56,854 nt of DNA from an uncultured Opitutia bacterium. Its GTDB lineage: Bacteria > Verrucomicrobiota > Verrucomicrobiia > Opitutales > UBA953. Shown piece by piece: positions 16,989 through 25,743 of this stretch. The first letter of the stretch is position 1. Each line of letters opens with the position of its first letter. Position numbers and translations under genes: made by a program. The notes beneath the pieces are model-generated. The model made no database searches and had not been told where the DNA came from. It was given only the letters and a program-made list of their open reading frames with translations. The DNA lies in contig CAIOPO010000017.1 in NCBI GenBank assembly GCA_903860195.1, forward strand, positions 1-56,854, written 5' to 3'.

Positions 16989-18032
16989 TCACTTCACCAA
17001 CGTCAGCTTGGAAGGATAGCGGCGTTCGGCGTTCCACTCCCCGAGGTAGATGTCCCCGGCGGAATCGACGTACAGGTCGTGGCCGTGCACGAACACGGGC
17101 GCGTCCTGGGCGAGCGGCTGGAGCCGGCCGTCGACATACTTGGGCTCCTTGCCGCCGGGCGCGCTGAGCACCTTCTTCGTCGCCCGGTCGAGGACGAGCA
17201 GGAAGCCGGACTTGGCCAGCCGCTTGCCCTGGGCGTCCTTGCTCCAGCAAACGGCGGTATAGATCTTGTCGCCGCGGAAGAAGAGCTGACCGGCGAAGGC
17301 GCCGGGCAGGTCGATGGTGTCGACGTGCCTGCCCTCCAAGGTGAACGCCTTGACCTGGTTCTGGCTGCGCGAAGGCACCCAGACGAGCGGCCCGCGCGGG
17401 TCGGCGGCGTCGATGGAGATGCCGTGGGCGTTGCTGAGATTGGCGGCGTCCTTGGTCGGCCCGCCCCACTTCCTGAGCAGCCGGCCTTCGAATGAGAACT
17501 CGTAGACCAGATTGGAGCCGTAGCCGTCGGCGACGAGCAGCGTGCCCGCCGGCGTCCATGCGACGTCGCACGGCATGAACTTGCCGTCGCTCAGGCCGAG
17601 CTCCTTCGGCGTCGGGAACTTGCGCACGACCTTGCCCTCGGTCGTCAGCAACGTGACGCGTCCTTCGACCGGGGTGGGGTTCCATCCCTCGGCCGCCATG
17701 TGCCAGCCGGAGTCGACGTGGACCAGATACTCCGCGCCGTCCTTCGTGAAGATCTCCAGCCCGTGGCCGCCGCCGAGCCCCGCGCTGATCGAGCGCACGT
17801 GGCGTCCGTCCTTCTCAAAGACGATGAAGTCGTTCTTGGGATGGTCGGTGACGAGGTAGATGCGGCCGTCGGAGGCTTCCGCCAGGGCGTGCGCATTGAC
17901 CACCGGAGCGACGGCCGGATCCGCCTTGGCCCACCCGAGGTCGAGCCGGTAACGCCATGCGCCATGACCGAGCGGCTCGGCGGCCGGGAGGACGCAGACG
18001 GAGAGGAGCAAGGCGGCGAGGCGGGGCGGCAT
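16989..18032 (-). CDS. Secreted six-bladed beta-propeller (NHL-like) protein
   Basis: The 347-residue protein (ATG 18032) begins with a signal peptide (PRLAALLLSVCVLPAAEP). It is made of repeated beta-propeller blades with motifs such as DGRIYLVTDHP, GTLLVADGYGSNLVYEFSF, NAHGISIDAADPRGP and DSAGDIYLGEWNAERRYPSK. This resembles NHL/peptidylamidoglycolate-lyase-like propellers that are numerous in Verrucomicrobia and Planctomycetes. It is probably periplasmic or surface-bound; the ligand or substrate is unknown. It lies convergent with parA, seven bases apart. Confidence 0.82.
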   Translation of the reverse strand: MPPRLAALLLSVCVLPAAEPLGHGAWRYRLDLGWAKADPAVAPVVNAHALAEASDGRIYLVTDHPKNDFIVFEKDGRHVRSISAGLGGGHGLEIFTKDGAEYLVHVDSGWHMAAEGWNPTPVEGRVTLLTTEGKVVRKFPTPKELGLSDGKFMPCDVAWTPAGTLLVADGYGSNLVYEFSFEGRLLRKWGGPTKDAANLSNAHGISIDAADPRGPLVWVPSRSQNQVKAFTLEGRHVDTIDLPGAFAGQLFFRGDKIYTAVCWSKDAQGKRLAKSGFLLVLDRATKKVLSAPGGKEPKYVDGRLQPLAQDAPVFVHGHDLYVDSAGDIYLGEWNAERRYPSKLTLVK

Positions 18033-18116
18033 GCGCACAGGTTGGACGTCGGGGCGGCGGCGGGCAAGCGGGAGGAGAGCGTTTGACCTGCGGCCCCTTC
18101 CGACCTCGATGAACGC

Positions 18117-21100
18117 ATGACCGCGCGGCGTCGACACGCACTGACCGGCGTGCCCACGCACGCCCGCGCCGCCTGCGCCTGCGCCGAAGGCGCCGACCGG
18201 GCCGTGATCGTGCTGCTGGCGAGCAACCTCGGCGCGGCCGAATCGCTGGCGGAGGAGACCTCGCAGCTGCTGCGCCTGCTGGCGGGCGTCCCCGCCACCG
18301 CGCGCACCCTGACCGAGGCGGACGCCGCCGTGCCCGCTTTCGAAGCGGACTGCGACCTGCTGGGCGCCCTTTCGCTCCTGCGCCACGGCGGGCACGCCCC
18401 CGGGAGACCGCTGCTGATCGCATGCACCCCGGGGGCGCTCGCGAGGCCTTCGCCCGCGCCCGACCAGGCGACGCGCGGCGAGCTCGTGCTGCGCAAGGGG
18501 GCGGAGGTCTCGCCGCGCGAGCTGGTGCGACGCCTCGCGGAGGACTTCGGCTACTCGCACGAGGCACTCTGCGAGCAGCCCGGAGACTTCTCGGTGCGCG
18601 GCGGCGTGATCGACGTCTATCCGCTCAACGCCCAGGCGCCCGTGCGCATCGACCTCTTCGGCGACACGGTGGAATCGCTGCGCCCCTTCGATCCGGCGAC
18701 CCAGCTCAGCGAAGGCGAGGCCGACGGGGTCGTCATCTGCGCGCCGGGCTCCGAAGGCCGCCCCGAGACGCCCTTCTGGACCCACCTGCCCGCCGGCGCG
18801 CTCATCGTGGCCGCGGACGGCTGCCTGGAGGATCCCGTCCTCGCCGGACTCGGCGAAAGCGCGGCGGACCTGCTCGCGCTGGAGGAGACCGATGAGCCGC
18901 CCGTCGGCTTCGGGAGCTCCGGCCTGGTGAGCGAGCCCGCCGAATCCCTGCTCATCGGCACCGCGGGCGACCTGGGCGCCGCCCGCGCCGGACTCATCAG
19001 GGCGGCCGCGTCACTCTGCCGCGACGGACGGCCGTGCCTGCTCGCGGGGGACACCGAGGGCGCCGTGGAACGGCTGACGGCCGACGTGAAGGCGGAACGT
19101 ATACGGGGATTCGAGGCCCGGGTGGAACGGGCGCGCTTCGGAGCGGGCGTGCTGATCCCGCCCGGCGCGCTGCCGGGCCCGCTGCGGGCGGGGCTCGCCC
19201 TGCTCACCGAGCGCGAACTCTTCGGCCGGCGGCGACGTCCGCTCGCCTCCCTGCCCCGCCGCCGCACCGCCGTGCGCACCGAGATCGGCCGCGCCCTCGA
19301 CTTCGGCGAGGTGGCCGAAGGCGATCCGCTCGTGCACGCCGCCCAGGGCGTTTGCCTCTTCCGGGGGATACGCGCCCATGAGCACGCCGGAAGGACCGAG
19401 GACTTCATCGGCCTGGAGTTCGCGGGGGGCTCGATGCTGCACCTGCCGGTGCGTGAATCGCACCTGCTGACGCGTTACGTGGGCATCGGGCGCGCCCAGC
19501 CCAAGCTCTCGAAGCTCGGCGGCGGGGGCTGGGACCGGTCCCGCAAGGCCGCCGAAAAGTCGGCCGAAGACCTCGCGGCGCAGCTGCTGGCGATGCAGGC
19601 GCAACGGTCCTCCCGTCCGGGCGACGCGCATCCGAGGGACGACGAGAGCCCCTGGATGGGCGAGTTCGAGAGGTCCTTCCCGCACCGTGAGACCCCGGAC
19701 CAGTCCCGCGCCATCGCGGAAGTGAAGTCCGACATGGAACGGCCGGCGCCGATGGACCGGCTGATCTGCGGCGACGTCGGGTTCGGCAAGACCGAGGTCG
19801 CGCTGCGCGCGGCCTTCAAGTGCGTCGTCGGAGGACGCCAGGTCGCCGTGCTCGCCCCGACCACCGTGCTCGCCCAGCAGCACTTCGAGACCTTCCGCGA
19901 ACGGATGTCGCGGTGGCCGGTGTCCGTCGAGCTGCTCAGCGGCTACCGCACCGCCAGGCAGAAGGCGGCCGTGCGCGCGCGGGCTGCGGCGGGCTCCGTC
20001 GACGTGGTCGTGGGCACCCACGCGCTGCTCTCGGACGGAACCTCGTTCGCGAAGCTCGGCCTCGTCGTGATCGACGAGGAGCACCGCTTCGGCGTCCGGC
20101 ACAAGGAGCGGCTCAAGCGGCTCCGGACCGAGGTGGACGTGCTCGCCATGAGCGCCACCCCCATCCCGCGCACGCTCTACCTCGCGCTCGTCGGCGCCCG
20201 CGACCTCAGCGTGATCGAGACTCCGCCGCGGGAACGGCTGCCGATCCGCACGGTCGTGCGCGCCTACGACGAACGCCTGGTGCGCGACGCCGTGAGGGCG
20301 GAGCTGGCGCGCGGCGGGCAGGTCTTCTACCTGCACAACCGGGTGGAGACCATCCGCGCGGTCGCCGACCGCCTCTCGGCCCTGCTGCCCGGGGCGCGGA
20401 TCGCCGTGGGGCACGGCCAGATGGCGGCCGGCGAGCTGGAGGAGGTCATGTCGGCCTTCGTCGCCGGCGAACACGACGTGCTCGTGTGCACGACCATCAT
20501 CGAGACCGGCCTCGACATACCCAACTGCAACACCCTGATCATCGAGGGCGCGGACCGCTTCGGCCTCGCGCAGCTCTACCAGCTCCGGGGCCGCGTCGGA
20601 CGTTTCAACCGCCAGGCCTACGCCTACCTGTTCCTGCACCGCCATGCCGCGCTCGTGGGCACGGCCGTGCGGCGCCTGACGGCGATCCGTCAGCACAACC
20701 AGCTGGGCGCGGGCTTCCGCGTGGCGATGCGCGACCTGGAGCTGCGCGGGGCGGGCAACATCCTCGGCGCGGAGCAGAGCGGCCACGTCGCCAACGTCGG
20801 CTTCGACCTCTATTGCCAGCTCCTCCGGCGCAGCGTGGCCCGGCTCGGCGGAACGGCGACGGGGCCCGAACGCTGCGAACTCGCGCTCGACTTCGTGGAC
20901 CACTCGGTCGCGGCCACCGGCGTGGAGGAATCCCGGTCGGGCGACGGCGGCCAGGACCGCCTCACCGCCACCCTGCCCTCCGACTGGATTCCCGAGACGA
21001 GGCTCAGGATCGAGGCGTTCCGCCAGCTGGCCCTCGCGCAGGACGCCGCGGCGGTCGCCGAACTGCGCCGCTCGCTGCGCGACAGGTACGGCAGGATACC

Positions 21101-21341
21101 GCCCGAAGCGGAGGCGCTGCTCGGCATGGCCGAGATCCGGTGCCTGGCGGAGCGGAAGGAGGTGGCCTCCCTGGCGACCGACGGCGAAGTCATCCGTTGC
21201 GTCCGGGTCAGGAAAGGCATGGCGCCGGAGACCGTGAGGCTCGGCTCGAGGTTTCCCCGCTTGACCGTGCGAGAACCCCTGCGGAAACTGAAGGAACTCC
21301 GCGGCTTCCTTTCGAGGCTGGCGGCTCCCGAAGTCCGATGA
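18117..21341 (+). CDS. mfd: Transcription-repair coupling factor Mfd
   Basis: The 1,074-residue protein has all main Mfd parts. The UvrB-like N-terminal region ends with GDFSVRGGVIDVYP. The RNA-polymerase-interacting (CarD-like) domain is at about 400-480 (HAAQGVCLFRGI, FIGLEFAGG). The helicase has Walker A GDVGFGKTEVALRAAFK, the DEEH box VVIDEEHRFGVRHKE, SATPIPRTLYLAL and the motif VI/TRG segment QLRGRVGRFNRQAYAY. The C-terminal TRCF domain begins at about 960. It removes RNA polymerase stalled at DNA damage and recruits UvrA. It leads a tight run with the SurA-like and malQ genes. Confidence 0.95.
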   Translation: MTARRRHALTGVPTHARAACACAEGADRAVIVLLASNLGAAESLAEETSQLLRLLAGVPATARTLTEADAAVPAFEADCDLLGALSLLRHGGHAPGRPLLIACTPGALARPSPAPDQATRGELVLRKGAEVSPRELVRRLAEDFGYSHEALCEQPGDFSVRGGVIDVYPLNAQAPVRIDLFGDTVESLRPFDPATQLSEGEADGVVICAPGSEGRPETPFWTHLPAGALIVAADGCLEDPVLAGLGESAADLLALEETDEPPVGFGSSGLVSEPAESLLIGTAGDLGAARAGLIRAAASLCRDGRPCLLAGDTEGAVERLTADVKAERIRGFEARVERARFGAGVLIPPGALPGPLRAGLALLTERELFGRRRRPLASLPRRRTAVRTEIGRALDFGEVAEGDPLVHAAQGVCLFRGIRAHEHAGRTEDFIGLEFAGGSMLHLPVRESHLLTRYVGIGRAQPKLSKLGGGGWDRSRKAAEKSAEDLAAQLLAMQAQRSSRPGDAHPRDDESPWMGEFERSFPHRETPDQSRAIAEVKSDMERPAPMDRLICGDVGFGKTEVALRAAFKCVVGGRQVAVLAPTTVLAQQHFETFRERMSRWPVSVELLSGYRTARQKAAVRARAAAGSVDVVVGTHALLSDGTSFAKLGLVVIDEEHRFGVRHKERLKRLRTEVDVLAMSATPIPRTLYLALVGARDLSVIETPPRERLPIRTVVRAYDERLVRDAVRAELARGGQVFYLHNRVETIRAVADRLSALLPGARIAVGHGQMAAGELEEVMSAFVAGEHDVLVCTTIIETGLDIPNCNTLIIEGADRFGLAQLYQLRGRVGRFNRQAYAYLFLHRHAALVGTAVRRLTAIRQHNQLGAGFRVAMRDLELRGAGNILGAEQSGHVANVGFDLYCQLLRRSVARLGGTATGPERCELALDFVDHSVAATGVEESRSGDGGQDRLTATLPSDWIPETRLRIEAFRQLALAQDAAAVAELRRSLRDRYGRIPPEAEALLGMAEIRCLAERKEVASLATDGEVIRCVRVRKGMAPETVRLGSRFPRLTVREPLRKLKELRGFLSRLAAPEVR

Positions 21342-22411
21342 AGAACCTACTCCTCCCGGCCCTGCTCATCCTGGCCGCCACCTCGGCCGCCCAGCTCAAG
21401 CCGCCGACCCTTGAGGAAGCGGCCGCCCGGCGCTGGTCCGAGATGAACTCCGACCGCATCGCGGGCACCGCCGACGGCCAGGGCATCACGATGTCCGACG
21501 TCCGCCGCCAGATCGAGCCCGTCATCGGACAGATCCGTTCGGCCGTCCGCAGCGACGCCGAGTTCGAGCGCACGGTCAAGCAGGCCGCGGACGAGATCCT
21601 GCGCAACATGGCCGACCGTCAGATCGTCCTGGCGGAATTCAGGTCGGGCACGGGACAGCTGCCCTCCAGCTACGTGGACGCCGACATCGAGGAGACCGTG
21701 CGGCGCGACTTCGGCGGAGACCGCTCCCGGTACGTGAGCTCGCTCCGGGCGGCCGGCATGACGCCCCTCTCCCACCGCAAGCTCATCGAGGACCGCATCA
21801 TCTTCGACTACATGGTGGGCCAGGTGCGCCGCTCCGCCATGACGGTCTCGCCCGGCAAGCTCTCCGCCTACTACGAGGCCCACCGACCGGAGTTCGAACG
21901 CAAGGAACAGGTGAAGCTCGGCCAGATCACCGTCGCCCAGGGCGCGGCTGAGACCTTGGCCGAAGCCAAGGCGCGGGCGGACGGCTGGGCCGCCTCGCTG
22001 CGCTCTCCCGCCGCGATCAAGGAGGCCTTCACCAAGGCCGGCCTCCGCCTTCCGGCTTCGGAGCCCGGCTTCGAGGACGTGGCGAAGGCGGTCAGCACCG
22101 ACGACTACGCCGCCAAAGGCGGCGACGCCGGCTGGCGGAACCTGACCGACCTCAATGAGCGCGTGGCCGGCGTGCTGCGCGGCCTCAAGGACGGAGAGAC
22201 GTCGACGCCGCTCCAGTTCGACCTTCCGGGCGGCCGCGCCGTCTGGTTCATCGTCCGCCGCGGCGGCTACCGCCCCCAGGGTTTCGCGACGCTGAAGGAC
22301 CCCGAGGTGCTCGCGCAGATCGAGGACAAGGTGCGCACGGCGAGCGTGCAGCAGGCCGTCAAGGAGTGGCTGGACGACCTGCGCGCGAAGCATCACGTTG
22401 AGTTCCGCTGA
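21338..22411 (+). CDS. SurA-like periplasmic peptidyl-prolyl isomerase/chaperone
   Basis: The 357-residue protein has a signal peptide (KNLLLPALLILAATSAAQ), a helical SurA-type N-terminal region (about 30-180), and a parvulin-like domain (about 185-300). The latter has EQVKLGQITV and the typical GGDAGWRNLTDLNERVAGVL followed by LKDGETSTPLQF. SurA-like proteins chaperone outer-membrane proteins through the periplasm, in keeping with a Gram-negative envelope. The ATG overlaps the mfd stop (ATGA), giving translational coupling with an unrelated function. Isomerase activity is not certain from sequence alone. Confidence 0.85.
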   Translation: MKNLLLPALLILAATSAAQLKPPTLEEAAARRWSEMNSDRIAGTADGQGITMSDVRRQIEPVIGQIRSAVRSDAEFERTVKQAADEILRNMADRQIVLAEFRSGTGQLPSSYVDADIEETVRRDFGGDRSRYVSSLRAAGMTPLSHRKLIEDRIIFDYMVGQVRRSAMTVSPGKLSAYYEAHRPEFERKEQVKLGQITVAQGAAETLAEAKARADGWAASLRSPAAIKEAFTKAGLRLPASEPGFEDVAKAVSTDDYAAKGGDAGWRNLTDLNERVAGVLRGLKDGETSTPLQFDLPGGRAVWFIVRRGGYRPQGFATLKDPEVLAQIEDKVRTASVQQAVKEWLDDLRAKHHVEFR

Positions 22412-22412
22412 G

Positions 22413-23918
22413 ATGGCCCGGACTCCGGCGTCCGTCCCTGCGGGCAGCCGGAACGCCTTCCGTTGCCGGGCCTTCCCCGTGCGCTCGGCAGGCCTGCTGC
22501 TTCATCCCACCTCCCTCGCCGGCGAAGGCCCCGTCGGGTCGCTGGGGTCCGAAGCGCGCGCGTTCATCGACGTGCTGGCGGAAGCCGGGTTCGGCTGGTG
22601 GCAGGTCTGCCCCCTCGGACCGACCGGCTACGGCGACTCGCCGTATCAGGCGCTCTCGGTGTTCGCCGGCAATCCGTACCTGCTGGACCTGGAGGCGCTC
22701 AGGTCGGACGGACTGCTCACGTCGGCCGAGACGACCGCATTGGGCCGCGGGCGCGACGCCGACACCGATTACGGAAGACTGTGGGCCCAGCTGCGCCCCG
22801 CGCTGGACCTGGCCGCCGGCCGGGCGGCGACGGCGCTGCGCCATGACCGCGAGTTCGCCGCCTTCCGCGAGTCCCAGGACGCCTGGCTCGACGCCTGGTC
22901 GCGCTTCATGGCCTTGCGCGTGGCGCACGGCTTCCGCGCCCCCGCCGACTGGGACAGGGACGCGCGTCCCGATCCGGCGGAGGCCGAACGCGCCGCCGTC
23001 CTGCAGCACCTCTTCGCCCGCCAGTTCGCCTCGCTCCGCGCCTACGCCCTGAAGAAGGGCGTCCGCATCTTCGGCGACGAGCCCATCTACGTCTCCGCCG
23101 ACGGCTGCGACGCCTGGTCGCGACCCGGACTGTTCGACCTCGACGCGAACGGACGGCCTCGCGCCGTGGCCGGCGTGCCGCCCGACTACTTCTGCGCCGA
23201 CGGCCAGCTCTGGGGCAATCCGCTCTACCGCTGGGACCGTCACGCCGCCGACGGCTTCGCCTGGTGGCGTGCGCGCGTGCGGCACGACCTCGGCCGCTTC
23301 GACGCCGTGCGCATCGACCATTTCCGCGGCCTGCATGACTACTGGAGCGTGCCCGCCGGAGCGGCCGACGCCCGCGGCGGGGAGTGGCTGCAAGGGCCGG
23401 GGATGGAATTCATCCGCGCGATGGGGGACGCCCCCCTGGTCGCCGAAGACCTCGGCATGCTCTCGCCCGGAGTGGAGGAGCTGCGCAAGGAGGCGGGGCT
23501 CCCGGGCATGTCAGTCCTCCAGTTCGGATTCGGCGGAGCCAAGGCCGGCAATCCGCACCACCCTGAGAACGTGACCGCGGACCGTGTGGCCTACACCGGC
23601 ACGCATGACAACGACACCCTGCTGGGGTGGCTGGGCGCCGCCTCCGAGGAGGAGACCTCCGCCCTGCGCGAAGCCTTCGGCGGCGAGACGCCGTCCGTCG
23701 CGCGGCTGATCCATTCCGTCCTGGACTCGCCCGCGGTGGCGGCGTTCCTGCCCGTCCAGGACCTTCTCGGACTGGGTTCCGCCGCCCGCTTCAACTCCCC
23801 CGGCAGGCCCGACGGCAACTGGAAGTGGAGGATGACCGCGGAGGAGCGCGGACGGCTGGAATCGTCGGCGACGGACTGGCGCGGACTCCTGCTCCGGACG
23901 CGGCGGATCAGCGCGTGA
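22413..23918 (+). CDS. malQ: 4-alpha-glucanotransferase (amylomaltase)
   Basis: The 501-residue GH77 enzyme starts at ATG 22413, one base after the preceding stop. Family landmarks are GLLLHPTSLAGEGPVGSLG, CPLGPTGYGDSPYQ, the nucleophile in RIDHFRGLHDYW, the acid/base glutamate in LVAEDLGMLSPG and YTGTHDNDTLLGW. It transfers alpha-1,4-glucan chains in glycogen or maltodextrin metabolism in the cytoplasm. Its final 11 bases overlap the end of the convergent ettA gene. Confidence 0.94.
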   Translation: MARTPASVPAGSRNAFRCRAFPVRSAGLLLHPTSLAGEGPVGSLGSEARAFIDVLAEAGFGWWQVCPLGPTGYGDSPYQALSVFAGNPYLLDLEALRSDGLLTSAETTALGRGRDADTDYGRLWAQLRPALDLAAGRAATALRHDREFAAFRESQDAWLDAWSRFMALRVAHGFRAPADWDRDARPDPAEAERAAVLQHLFARQFASLRAYALKKGVRIFGDEPIYVSADGCDAWSRPGLFDLDANGRPRAVAGVPPDYFCADGQLWGNPLYRWDRHAADGFAWWRARVRHDLGRFDAVRIDHFRGLHDYWSVPAGAADARGGEWLQGPGMEFIRAMGDAPLVAEDLGMLSPGVEELRKEAGLPGMSVLQFGFGGAKAGNPHHPENVTADRVAYTGTHDNDTLLGWLGAASEEETSALREAFGGETPSVARLIHSVLDSPAVAAFLPVQDLLGLGSAARFNSPGRPDGNWKWRMTAEERGRLESSATDWRGLLLRTRRISA

Positions 23919-25584
23919 ACCGGCGGTACTTCGGCCGACGCGGCGTGTCGGACTCGATGCCGAGCCGCCGACGACGGTCCTCCAGGTAGTCGGCGTAATT
24001 GCCCTCGTGCCAGACCACGCGGCTGTCCCCCTCGAACGCCATGATGTGGGTGGCCACCCGGTCCAGGAACCACCGGTCGTGCGTGACGATGACGGCGCAG
24101 CCCGCGAAGCCCTCGAGGGCGTCCTCCAGGGCCCGGATCGTGTTCACGTCGAGGTCGTTGGTCGGTTCGTCGAGCAGCAGGACGTTGGCGCCGGACTTGA
24201 TCAGCCGGGCGAGGTGGATGCGGTTGCGTTCGCCGCCGGACATCACGCCGACCTTGCGCTGCTGCACGTCGCCCGTGAAGCCGAAGCGCGCCGCGTAGGC
24301 GCGGGCCGGAACCATCACCTTGCCGAGGTGCACCATCTCCTGGCCGTCCGAGATCGCCGACCAGAGCGGAGCCTCCGAAGGCAGCGCGTCGCGGCTCTGG
24401 TCGACGTAGGCGATCTTCACCGTGTCTCCGACCGTGAGCTCCCCGGAGTCGGGGCGCTCCTGTCCGGTGATCATCCGGAAGAGCGTCGTCTTGCCGGCGC
24501 CGTTGGGTCCGATCACGCCCACGATGCCGCCGGCGGGCAGCGAGAAGTCGACGTCCTCCATCAGGAGCCTGTCCCCGTAGCCCTTGCGGAGCCCGCGCGC
24601 CTCGATCACCGCGCCGCCGAGGCGCGGACCCGGGGGGATCCAGATTTCCGCGGCCTTCTCCAGCTGGTTCTGGTCCTGGGTGAGCATCTGCTCGTAGGCG
24701 CGGAGCCGGGCCTTGTTCTTGGCCACCCGCGCCTTGGGCGAGGACGCGGCCCATTCGCGCTCCCGCTCCATCGAGCGTGAACGCGCCGCCGACTGCTTCT
24801 CCTCGGCCTCCAGCCGGCGGCGCTTCTGGTCGAGCCAGGACGAATAGTTGCCCTTCCAGGGGATCCCGCGGCCGCGGTCGAGCTCCAGGATCCAGCCCGC
24901 CACGTTGTCGAGGAAGTAGCGGTCGTGCGTGATGGCGATGACCGTCCCCTTGTAGCCCTGCAGATGTCGCTCGAGCCAGGCGACCGTGTCGGCGTCGAGG
25001 TGATTGGTCGGCTCGTCGAGCAGGAGGATGTCCGGCTCCATGAGCAGCAGCCGGCAGAGCGCTACCCGGCGCTTCTCCCCGCCCGAAAGCGAGGCGACCG
25101 CGGCGTCCCCCGGAGGGCAGCGCAGCGCGTCCATGGCCATCTCGATGCGCGCGTCGAGGTCCCACCCGCCCTTCGTGTCCAGCACCGCCTGGATCTCCGC
25201 CTGCCGGGCGAGGATGCGCTCCTGCTCCGCCGCGTCGTCCGTCTCGGAGACCTTCACGAACGTCTCGTCATACTCCTCCAGCAGGGCCTTCATGGGCGCG
25301 GCGGCCTGCATCACGCAGGCCTGGACGGTGAGCGTCTCGTCGAGCCGCGGCTCCTGCGGCAGGTAGCCCAGCGTGTGTCCCGGCACCCGGCTGATCGAGC
25401 CGTCGAACTCGGCGTCTTCGCCGGCCATGATCCGCAGCAGCGTGGACTTTCCCGAACCGTTGAGACCGAGGACGCCGATCTTGGCCCCGTAGTAGTAGGA
25501 GAGCGAGATGTCGCGGAAGACCGGCTTGCGCTCGAAGTGCTTCGTCACCCCGGTCATCGTGAAGATCACTTTCTCGTCGGCCAT
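23908..25584 (-). CDS. ettA: Energy-dependent translational throttle protein EttA (ABC-F)
   Basis: The 558-residue protein (ATG 25584) has two ABC ATPase domains. Walker A motifs are LGLNGSGKSTLLRIMAG and GPNGAGKTTLFRMITG, signatures are SLSGGEKRRVALCRLL and MSGGERNRIHLARLI, and both Walker B regions end LLLDEPTN. The linker and the C-terminal PKYRRFTR are EttA-like. EttA binds the ribosomal E site and gates entry to elongation according to the ADP/ATP ratio. The upstream extension to 25662 is rejected because the family starts at this methionine. It is divergent from nusA, so two translation/transcription regulators share one intergenic region. Confidence 0.95.
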   Translation of the reverse strand: MADEKVIFTMTGVTKHFERKPVFRDISLSYYYGAKIGVLGLNGSGKSTLLRIMAGEDAEFDGSISRVPGHTLGYLPQEPRLDETLTVQACVMQAAAPMKALLEEYDETFVKVSETDDAAEQERILARQAEIQAVLDTKGGWDLDARIEMAMDALRCPPGDAAVASLSGGEKRRVALCRLLLMEPDILLLDEPTNHLDADTVAWLERHLQGYKGTVIAITHDRYFLDNVAGWILELDRGRGIPWKGNYSSWLDQKRRRLEAEEKQSAARSRSMEREREWAASSPKARVAKNKARLRAYEQMLTQDQNQLEKAAEIWIPPGPRLGGAVIEARGLRKGYGDRLLMEDVDFSLPAGGIVGVIGPNGAGKTTLFRMITGQERPDSGELTVGDTVKIAYVDQSRDALPSEAPLWSAISDGQEMVHLGKVMVPARAYAARFGFTGDVQQRKVGVMSGGERNRIHLARLIKSGANVLLLDEPTNDLDVNTIRALEDALEGFAGCAVIVTHDRWFLDRVATHIMAFEGDSRVVWHEGNYADYLEDRRRRLGIESDTPRRPKYRRFTR

Positions 25585-25637
25585 GCCCCCAGCGTCCCGA
25601 GCCCGCCGCCGGGGGCAAGCGGAACCCGGGAGCGGCC

Positions 25638-25666
25638 TTGACACCGGGGCCGGAAGTCCCACAGTG
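25638..25666 (+). promoter_or_regulatory. Candidate nusA operon promoter
   Basis: TTGACA (25638-25643) matches the -35 consensus perfectly. About 16-17 bases on, CACAGT (25660-25665) is a weak -10 box. Transcription would start near 25672, about 70 bases before the nusA ATG and upstream of the leader hairpin. Confidence 0.5.
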
Positions 25667-25687
25667 AGGCTCAGTCACCTTTACCGA

Positions 25688-25715
25688 GGTGGGTCCTGCC
25701 GGACCCGCCTTTTTT
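25688..25715 (+). terminator. Intrinsic terminator/attenuator in the nusA leader
   Basis: GGTGGGTCC (25688-25696) pairs with GGACCCGCC (25701-25709) around TGCC, a nine-base stem with one G-U pair, followed directly by TTTTTT (25710-25715). It lies 28 bases before the nusA ATG. The upstream gene is divergent, so the hairpin can only act on transcripts heading into nusA. TCACCT (25675-25680) can pair with AGGTGG (25687-25692), which would break the terminator stem. Confidence 0.75.
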
Positions 25716-25743
25716 GTCCCCTCTTTCCAACCACCGCACCAAA

